Assembly: GCA_009599575.1 (NCBI GenBank)
Contig: VWND01000016.1
Location: 62,001-126,000 of the forward strand
From: Blumeriella jaapii
Lineage: Eukaryota > Ascomycota > Leotiomycetes > Helotiales > Drepanopezizaceae
Reading direction: 5' to 3'
Length of the DNA: 64,000 bases
Positions 57,220 to 64,000 of this stretch are shown here, piece after piece. Position numbers and translations under genes: made by a program. The number at the start of each line of letters is the position of its first letter. The first letter of the stretch is position 1. A model generated the notes under the pieces. That model was not told the DNA's origin. It saw only the letters and a list, made by a program, of their open reading frames with translations, and ran no database searches.

Positions 57220-60200
57220 TTAGGCTTGCCATGTGCGGTGGGCATCTTGGAGAGCTGGATGTGTGTCAGCGAGAGTTTGGAAGAGCGATAACAGTGCTTT
57301 CAGCTTACTGTCTAGAATGCGCATTTGGCCAGCGCGATCCTCACAAGCAACTTGCAATCCACCACCTTCTATAAAGTCCAATACAACACTGTTAGGTAGT
57401 TCTTGCATCTCAACATCAGGGATACAAGGTGTTCTGAATTCGCTGAGATGAAATCGGCGTGTTACTCCGGCATTTGACTTTTCGCGACCATTTCCACGGG
57501 CTGCAAGGGCAGGGGACATGACGAGAAAGCCCTGTGAATCAAGTAGCATGGAACGTCGCTTCCACAGCAGGCTGTCGGGAAACTGGACATTTACATCGCC
57601 CATTTCGACCCCCGTGGGCGACGTCGAGCCACTCGAGTGGCATGAGGGAGCCAGGATACGAGAATCTCCGAGCTGGAGTGGTTCCGACTCCTCACGAACC
57701 GTCGGGGATAGAGCGTGGGCGAGAGTCTTGCGGCTTGTAGACAACGACGAGGACATTTGCCGCATAATTCGGCTTGCTCGATTAGACTTCTTGTCAGACT
57801 TTTCATCACCAGTAGTACCAGCCGAAGATGAAGATCCCGCGGTGGGTGGTGGGGACAAGGAGTTTCCATGATCGCGGCCGGATGATGTTGAGACGCGGCT
57901 ACCAGTGGACATTTGCCGCTGGCGGGCGGGAGATGCTCGTGCTGAAGGGGGACGAGACGAAGATCGTAAAGATTGGGAGGAACCAGAAGGATCTATGTTA
58001 ATTGATCGACGACGCTCCGAAAAGGATGACCGACCATCACGGATAAGATCCTTGTTGATTGTTACCGATGATCTATGGTCATTTGCGCTCATTGGTCGAG
58101 AAGAGAGACGTCGTTCCAGAATTGTCTCCTGGGAAGGCTGGACAACAGCCATTTGATGGTCGATAACCAGAGGTGACTGTTGAAGATCCAAAGACGAATA
58201 ATCCATTGGATGGTTCCCGGTACTCGAGTTCGCTGGGAATGATTGCGAGGGATCCCGGACTATTCGCGCAGTCACAGATATAGACTCTGGCTGCGATCGG
58301 GAGGACAAATTCGTGGAAGAAACGGCCGACGTGGAGTTATCCAATCGACTCCGGACAGATTCCGACCTCTCTCCGACTTTTGCGCCATCTAAAGAAGGCT
58401 CCGGAGAAGACGTCCCTGGTGAATTTCGTTTCAGGGAATTCGCCCGTTCCGCAATGGATGGCGATTTTCCACGAACAACCCCTTTTCGTACCGAGAAAAA
58501 GGCGGTCGATGCGCCTTGCGTAGAACCAGCCGTTCCTGTCGATGCACCAGCAGCTGCTGGATCCAAGCTTGATAGTTTCTCAAGGGCCTTGATCCTCTGG
58601 GAAATGCCAGATCCGAGATTGACCTTTTTGGCAAGTGGCGCACTCTGCTGTTGATTGATCCGGTTCAGATACGTGGTGGCCCCGGCAGACACAGACCTCG
58701 AGGGAGGTCGCTGCTCGTGTGATGGGGGTTCCAGCATGGACGTATCAGTACTTTCTATCCGCAAGGGCGTTGAAAAGACACGAGAGACTTTGCTCTGCTC
58801 TCCGTTTAGCTTATGTGGGCTCGGGAACACAGAACTAGCAGGGGACTTCGAAACGGAAATAGGCTTTGCCTCTTGTACGACCGCTGAAGACAACTCATCC
58901 ATGAATTCTTCGTCAGACAAGAATTGGGTCTCGGAATTTGTGCGACTATGACCTGTTGCTGGGACGTCGGTTCTTATGGGCTCAACAAGGCCTTTACGCT
59001 TCAGCCTCTCGGTGCCGGGGATTCCGTCAGACCCAGCAGAGAAGGTACTCTCTGCTGGTGATTTTTCGGAAGCCGCAGATCCGGCGTCATCGACAAGTAA
59101 CACGATCTCGGAAACACTGTCTGCAAGTCGCAGTTGTGATGGTTCATCGAGGGATGCCTTCGGCGCGCTCATTTCTTTCTCCGGGCTTTCCGGCAGCTGC
59201 GAGGCTAGTCGTGGCAGCGTAGTCGTGTCTGAGGGTGGCCATCTCTCGGTTGTTTTTACTGCATCCGTATCGACTGCAGTGACGTGTACGTATTGCTGGG
59301 AAGGGTTGTAAACTGAAGGGGACAACTGTTCTAGATACTCTTTCGATTCTTTTACGGGATTCGCCATAGAACTGTCCTTCGAATTTGTCGCAGCATTGTC
59401 GTGAATTGCAATTTTTGATTCTGTCTCTGCGCTCCCATGAGGCTCGTCCATCAGGTCAACAGGCTCCTGGACTGTTTCGTCGGTCGATCCTGATATAGAC
59501 GAGGCCTTCGTAGATTCGGCCATCTCGGAAGCTCCCACTGGAGAGACTGAGAAAGAATCAGACCTTGTCGCGTCTGATTCATCTGTCCTCAGTGCTGAAC
59601 TGGCATCAAATCCGATGCCAGAGTCGTCTGCCTTGGCCAAATTATCCAGCGTAGCCAACGTATCCTCTACTTCTTTTGGAGCTCTCATGGAAATGTTGTT
59701 GCTATTGTTCGGGTTTGCCGGAGCAGTGGGCGGCGGGTGGGGAGACGACGGCTCGGTGGAGGAGGCGGCAGCTTCAAGTTTCTTCTTGTTCCGAAGTTGG
59801 AGGGCTTTCATCAAGCGAGCCTTCTCTGGTGTTATGATGGGTACTTTAGGAGCCGAGATTGAGCTGGGTGAAGATAGGGTAGGAGACAATAATGGCTCAG
59901 AGCTTGCGTTCGGCCTGCCACCACTGGTATGAGGGCGTGTGTGAACATGCTGCCCTGTCGTGAGCCTCAACTCGCCCATCGGAGGCGGCAAAATAGTCAT
60001 GGTCGGAGGATCCCCGGGGTGTTTTTCTCGGTCCTTCTCCTTCCTGGATCCCCTCGAAAACGGCTTCATTCCCGGCGGTAGCGTCGAGACGGGACGATAG
60101 TACGAGGCAGCTCCAGACGTATGTGGTCTGCCCCCAGCAGCTGCCACATCGAGCGAAGGCCTCGGTCCCAACTTGACTTTTGGCCGTCCGGTATAACCAT

Positions 60201-61083
60201 GCAAGGAAGAGCTGTACGCATCTGATCGTGTAGATTGAGACCCTCGTCTCTGACTGACTGGGGACCACGATCTTCCGTCCGTGTCTGATGATTCCTTCGC
60301 CGGAGAAGCATACGATCCAGCCTCCGAGACCATGGAATTGAAAGAGGTCGATTCTGGAAGCGCGGGCGGCAGCTCTGGTTGCAGCGATGGCGTGGACGTC
60401 TGCACGCCTGAGATCGTCGCGTTGGTGGTAGGTGGCCGCTCCTCAAGGACCGTGGACTGCCGCTTTGCTCGACTCTCCTCCTCGGCCACCTCGGCGATCT
60501 CCATCAAACGCCTCCGCCGCAGCGAACTGGTCGAGGAGGACGTCGAGCCCGATGCGGTGTGGAGAGAGCATGCGGCCGAGAGGGTCGAGTCCCGCAGCTC
60601 CTTCGCCGTCGTGATGGGGAAGATGGTGTCGTGCGGCGAGAATCGCTCTGTGACGGCAGAGAAGTGTACCGTCACTCGTGCTATCGAGGAGATTGGTTAG
60701 CCCGACAAGGCGATGGTGTGTCGCAGCATCAAACACTGACCGTGTACCAATCTGGAACACTCCTCCGGCACGAACTTTATCAGCACATTCCTCCTTCTGT
60801 AACGCAGAAAGCCGTAGAGCGGCGACGGCTCGTCGGAGTTCGCAATGGCATTCCGGATCTCGACGATGCCCCCGTTGCCGCGGCCGGCCAGCTCGATGTC
60901 GTCCCGGGAGGCGTACTTGAGGAGGAACCTGGCGGGCGTGTCAGTAAGGATCAGATGTCGCGGGCAGCGCCCAGCTGCTCGGGGTGGCATGGCAGCGAGG
61001 ACGGCCTACCATCCTCCCGGCTCTGCGGCCGCCGCATCGTGGGCTTCTTTGATCTTGGGGTTGTCCAAGCCATTCAACGACAT
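57220..61083 (-). CDS. Large protein with N-terminal ADF-H/coactosin-like actin-binding domain
   Basis: Three exons: 61083-61010, 60928-60741, 60680-57220 (3,723 nt, 1,240 residues). Introns are 60929-61009 (81 bp, ACTGAC branch) and 60681-60740 (60 bp, GCTAAC branch); phases fit exactly. The start ATG gives MSLNGLDNPKIKEAHD, followed by WFLLKYASRDDIELAG, FLRYRRRNVLIKFVPEECS and ARVTVHFSAVTERFSPHD. This is the fold pattern of ADF-H (cofilin/coactosin) domains, about residues 1-135, which bind actin. Residues 140-1150 are Ser/Pro/Thr-rich and probably disordered, with a basic helix (EKARLMKALQLRNKKKLEAA) near 374. The last ~80 residues (from RFHLSEFRTPCIPDVEMQEL) look conserved and helical. 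Likely cortical or cytoplasmic actin regulation; the exact role is unknown. Its 3' end faces the retrotransposon block only about 570 bp away. Confidence 0.85.
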
Positions 61084-61258
61084 GGCCCTGCCGAGAGTGT
61101 CTATGTGGGTGTGCCGGAGAACTCAATCGCATTCATTCAGGGGCAGGCCGGAACATCGACACGATCGAGCGCCTCTGCCAGGGCCGACGATGCACGTCGA
61201 GCGCCGGAACGAACAGAACCGATGGGGTCTCGCGCGGCGAGGGGTGCGGTGTGTGAGT

Positions 61259-61260
61259 CG

Positions 61261-61298
<38 letters not shown>
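61259..61298. repeat. (GGCT)n microsatellite
   Basis: About nine perfect copies of GGCT/CTGG, 170-215 bp upstream of the ADF-H start codon. Confidence 0.9.
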
Positions 61299-61329
61299 GT
61301 CGAGCGCTGTGCGAGTGCGAGTGCGAGTT

Positions 61330-61480
61330 CTGGTGGTGGTGGTGGTGGTGGTCGTCGTCGTCGCCGTCGTCGTCGTCGTCGTCGCCGTTCGCCTGGGATG
61401 GGATCGTGTCGTGTCGTGTGTGTCGTGTTGTGCTGCGTGTCGTGCGTGTCGTGTCGTGTTGTGTCGTCTCGTCTCAACTC
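61330..61480. repeat. TGG/TCG triplet run followed by GTCGT-rich stretch
   Basis: TGGTGG... passes into TCGTCG... (61330-61388), then irregular CGTGT/GTCGT repeats (61400-61480). Probably in the ADF-H 5' leader or promoter. Confidence 0.85.
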
Positions 61481-62194
61481 GTCTCGGCCTCCAAGAATGG
61501 AATCCGCCGCGGTTGACGGACTTAGCGGGCGGTCCGGTCTCAGTCTTCGTCGGCCTGGATTTGGGCCGGTCGGTCCCAATCTCTACGCGGGCAGCACATC
61601 TATCTGCGTTCTCCAGATACGGCAAAAGGGCGTGAGGGGCTGCTCGGGGAAATCTCGAGAGATGAGGTCCCCACGAAGTATCTTACTCGCTCCCTGTCCG
61701 CGGTGCTCGTGGCCGCAGGCCTTCTTGCTCTGTCTCCCTTCCCAACCATAGGCAGAGCAGGCTGCTGCGCATTCCGCGCGCAGAGCGACGAGGAGAGAGA
61801 CGCGACGACCAGGCCCCTATGGAGGGTCTTTGCCACCTCTCTCTGGCCTCTCGGTGCTGAAGCTGTACGGTCCGATGATGTTCTGCGTCGACTTTCCTCG
61901 CGCGGTGCCCTTCGGTCTGTACCTTATTCTGTACTGTACATACAGTACTTCTTCCACTTCCATAGCACGTGCGCCCGATCTTGGCGCCGGGGGCGCGTGA
62001 AAAGGTCGAGCTCGAAAAACATTTGGCCCGCTGCGCTGAGACTCATCCCAACATCTCCTCTACTGGACCACATTGACGGGACCACGTCGACTCCATATCC
62101 TGCCTGCACTTGCGACGACGAACCTCCGCCCTTCATTTCCTCCCACGCGTCTTGTCCGCCCTCTCCCCGCCCTGCCACTGCCACTGCCACCAAC

Positions 62195-62757
62195 ATGGTC
62201 GAGTTAGTAGAAGTCGTGGACGAGTCCCTCGAGACCAAGCAAGCGGGACCATCCGAGGACGACGACGACTACTATACCGATACTGGTGTGTCCTGCCCCC
62301 CAAGGCACCGTGCTGTGACGCCGACTGATCTTCCTCGCAGACTCCGAGATCTCGACCGATGACGAGGACAATGTCGCGGACGAAGAAACCTTCGCAGACC
62401 GCATTGCCGCCCTCCGAGATATCGTTCCTCCGACGACTCGGTCGTACATTGCCAGCAAGGTCGAGACGACTACGCGCTGGATCAAATCGGGTCTCCTGTT
62501 CGGCGGCCAAACGCTTTTTGTGATCAGCACCAGTGCGCTCTTACTCGGCGTCCCTTGGGCATTGGCATACGCCGAGGAGCAACAGATGCTGGAGATGGAG
62601 AAGGAGTTCAAGATGCGCGAGGCGGGCGAGACGGTATGTGCGATCGGAACGTTGCGACGGATATGTGCATGGTGACTGATGCAAGTAGCTCCTCTCCGGC
62701 TCTGGTGGCGCGTCGAATGTCCCATTGGGCGCGCAGCCATCGAGTCCGGCTTTGTAA
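62195..62757 (+). CDS. tom22: Mitochondrial import receptor subunit TOM22
   Basis: Three exons: 62195-62285, 62341-62633, 62689-62757 (453 nt, 150 residues). Introns: 62286-62340 and 62634-62688, both 55 bp with GT-AG ends and CTGAT/CTGAC branch sites. The protein is a subunit of the outer-membrane TOM complex: its acidic cytosolic N-terminus (EDDDDYYTDT, STDDEDNVADEE) receives presequences from Tom20, it organises Tom40, and its short C-terminus faces the intermembrane space. Diagnostic text: RIAALRDIVPPTTRSYIASK (51-70), then a transmembrane segment at about 83-106 (GLLFGGQTLFVIST, ALLLGVPWALAYA) including the conserved Pro, then EEQQMLEMEKEFKMREAGE and a Gly/Ser tail. Length is normal for ascomycetes. 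Confidence 0.95.
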
Positions 62758-63699
62758 CAATGGGCGCAGAGCAGAGCACAGCGAGTTTGGTAGTAGGTCC
62801 GCCCGCTTTCCGCTTCTTCTTCTTCTTGCTTTGCTACGATGACACGGCTGAGATTCCAACTCGGACGGCTCCAGCCTATGCCGACTTCTCGCAACGTTAC
62901 ACATTCCCTGAGCACTCGAATCCCCCCCACCAGCATTCGTCATACCCACGACCATTACGAGGGCTAACACTTCCGCTACTAGGCATTGGATGGAGGGACG
63001 AGCACATTCCGTGTTGTACATCAGCGAGTGGGAGAAAGAAGGCATGAGGGACAGGCATGAGGGACAGGCATCGAGGTTACGGTCCGTGTTGTAATTGTAG
63101 ATCTCATCTCACGAAGAGCCCAAAATGGGGGTTTTGCCCCTGAAGGTGCTGTTGAATTTGCAGTGCCCATTCACGTGTAAGCCTTTTGCCGTACCGGCAC
63201 GCTTCATGAATGTAAAAATAAATTACCAGTAAAAAGAAGATGGTGCATTATGTCGAGCTACAGTACAGTAGGTATAGGTAGGCCTGTTGTGTTAAGCGGT
63301 CAATCCAGGTCCATGCCAATGTGAGGCTACGACTGCCCTTTCCGCGCCCTCATGAGATACACCAAACACCCAACGTCTCTGTCAACCACAGATCGTCACA
63401 GGGTACCTATGGAGTTAAGATTCACACATTTCTGACTCTGCAAGATGCCGGTGCTATTCTCACGACGCGTGTCGTTGCTCCCCCGCAGTTTCGTGACAGA
63501 CACGACAAGAAGGCGGCAGGCAACGTAGTGAGCATTCCTCCTTCACGGTCTTCCGCCACCTCACATGATCAGGTTCCATCAGATCCTCCTTCGGAATTAA
63601 ATTGCTGACGCAGACCTCGTAGCCCGTTAGCCAACAGCTCGCGGAAGAAAGACAGGCGGTAAGATCTTCCATTCACCGGCTCAACCGTGACGGGAATTC
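62758..63699. other. Intergenic region between TOM22 and the bestrophin gene
   Basis: About 940 bp. It has a short tandem repeat GCATGAGGGACAG at 63042-63068 and otherwise nothing I can assign. The open frames at 62679-63047, 63321-63608 and 63460-63672 (minus) show no family resemblance. TOM22 3' UTR and the next gene's promoter or 5' leader (possibly with an upstream exon) are expected here. Confidence 0.5.
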
Positions 63700-64000
63700 A
63701 TGGACGGGAGGGATGTTGACAGAGACAGATGGCCACTGGTCCTCCGATTTTGGAAGGGCTCGATTCACGGCGCCATTCTCTTCCCGGTCTTTCTACATGT
63801 CGTTGAGGCAGCATGTGTGGTGTATGTGAATCAACACATCAACAGCGATTTCAATCTCCCGAGTAGCATAGTAAGTGCAAATCTGCTCTTGCAATCTGCC
63901 TTCCGCAAGCCTCTGTATGTTGACGCCACCGAAGATTCCCTCGCTCTCGATCGTTGTAGGTCTCATGCTAGTGTTCCGCAACCAAACAGCCTACTCCAGA
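63700..64000 (+). CDS. Bestrophin/UPF0187-like membrane channel, 5' part (cut by window end)
   Basis: Exon 63700-63870, intron 63871-63934 (64 bp, GTAAGT ... GAAG, TTGAC branch), exon 63935 to the window end. The translation is MDGRDVDRDRWPLVLRFWKG, then GAILFPVFLHVVEAACVVY, NLPSSI | IPSLSIVVGLMLVFRNQT and AYSR. This is the N-terminal hallmark of the bestrophin family: WP...LR, first transmembrane helix, LP-x-S-I-x-PSLSIVVGL-x-LVFRN-x-x-x-Y-x-R. Members are pentameric anion channels; the fungal ones are little studied. The first ATG is chosen because it is in frame just before the conserved DVDR-WP text. An upstream exon cannot be excluded, since 63658 has a GTAAGA and 63726 a CAG. Confidence 0.82.
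   Translation, partial: MDGRDVDRDRWPLVLRFWKGSIHGAILFPVFLHVVEAACVVYVNQHINSDFNLPSSIVSANLLLQSAFRKPLYVDATEDSLALDRCRSHASVPQPNSLLQ

Larger units (their letters stand above)
61084..62194. promoter_or_regulatory. Shared upstream region of the ADF-H gene and TOM22, with simple repeats
   Basis: 1.1 kb between two divergent start codons. It must hold both promoters and 5' leaders. No TATA box can be assigned with confidence. It includes a (GGCT)n run, a TGG/TCG triplet run and a GTCGT-rich stretch (separate entries), all on the ADF-H side, and the palindromic CTGTACTGTACATACAGTAC at about 61929-61948. Long overlapping open frames here come from the repeats. Confidence 0.6.

Noticed and set aside
57591..60446. 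Several 70-140 codon open frames inside the ADF-H gene on either strand
   Set aside because: Shadow frames of the large GC-rich exon; no motif and no splice support.
60559..61635. 358-codon plus-strand open frame
   Set aside because: Antisense to exons 1-3 of the ADF-H gene and extended through GGCT/TGG/TCG repeats.
61703..62362. 219-codon plus-strand open frame over the TOM22 start
   Set aside because: It reads through the TOM22 5' leader and first intron; only the part from 62195 in spliced form is TOM22.
63460..63672. Minus-strand 70-codon frame as a gene end
   Set aside because: No recognisable domain and it overlaps the expected 5' region of the bestrophin gene.

Overview
The window comes from a filamentous ascomycete fungus. 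The evidence is the set of short GT-AG introns (55 to 81 bp) with CTGAC/CTAAC-like branch sites, a fungal TOM22 gene, a fungal-type bestrophin, and a strictly bipartite composition. Positions 1 to about 56,650 are extremely AT-rich retrotransposon graveyard, and about 56,650 to 64,000 is normal gene-bearing sequence. In the AT-rich part CpA and TpG look depleted while CpG is kept, and reading frames are broken by TAA/TAG and by G-to-A type substitutions. That is the pattern left by repeat-induced point mutation (RIP). This is a visual judgement; I could not compute indices.

The AT-rich part can be resolved into a nest of LTR retrotransposons from matching LTRs and target-site duplications (TSDs). 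A large Ty3/gypsy family, called X here (about 11 kb, 264-270 bp LTRs starting TGTAAAA), is present as at least five separate pieces (A-E) plus one solo LTR. X-B and X-E each lie against a fragment of another X copy (X-D). X-B is broken by Gypsy-2 (3' LTR at 39196-39423). Gypsy-2 carries Copia-3 (left edge, itself split by Gypsy-1 at 3184-7435), Copia-1 (9269-15239, TSD ATTAC) and X-A (15333-35426, TSD TTAT). X-A carries a 566-bp TRIM (20974-21539, TSD AAATC), a 2.07-kb foldback-like element built of minisatellites (25271-27341) and Copia-2 (27617-33774, TSD AAAGC). X-E is broken by Copia-4 (44151-55192). Copia-4 contains X-C (47289-52650, TSD GTCG), a deletion derivative of X, and X-C contains the solo X LTR (50416-50682, TSD CTAT). 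Several insertions can be checked against an unoccupied paralogous site inside the same window. All element genes are decayed, so they are annotated as pseudogenes or domain remnants.

Between 55.6 and 56.65 kb lie a head-to-tail pair of unrelated LTRs and scrambled Gypsy-1 LTR pieces that mark the compartment edge. The gene part has three genes. One is a 1,240-residue protein with an N-terminal ADF-H/coactosin-like actin-binding domain (minus strand, 3 exons). The second is TOM22, the mitochondrial import receptor subunit (plus strand, 3 exons), divergently oriented from the first across about 1.1 kb that contains simple repeats. The third is the 5' part of a bestrophin-like channel gene (plus strand), cut by the window end. 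The three genes have no obvious shared pathway.

The most unusual content is the foldback/minisatellite element, the roughly 3.5-kb uncharacterised 3' coding region of family X, the tRNA-like segment in the TRIM LTR, and the fully orderable nest itself.
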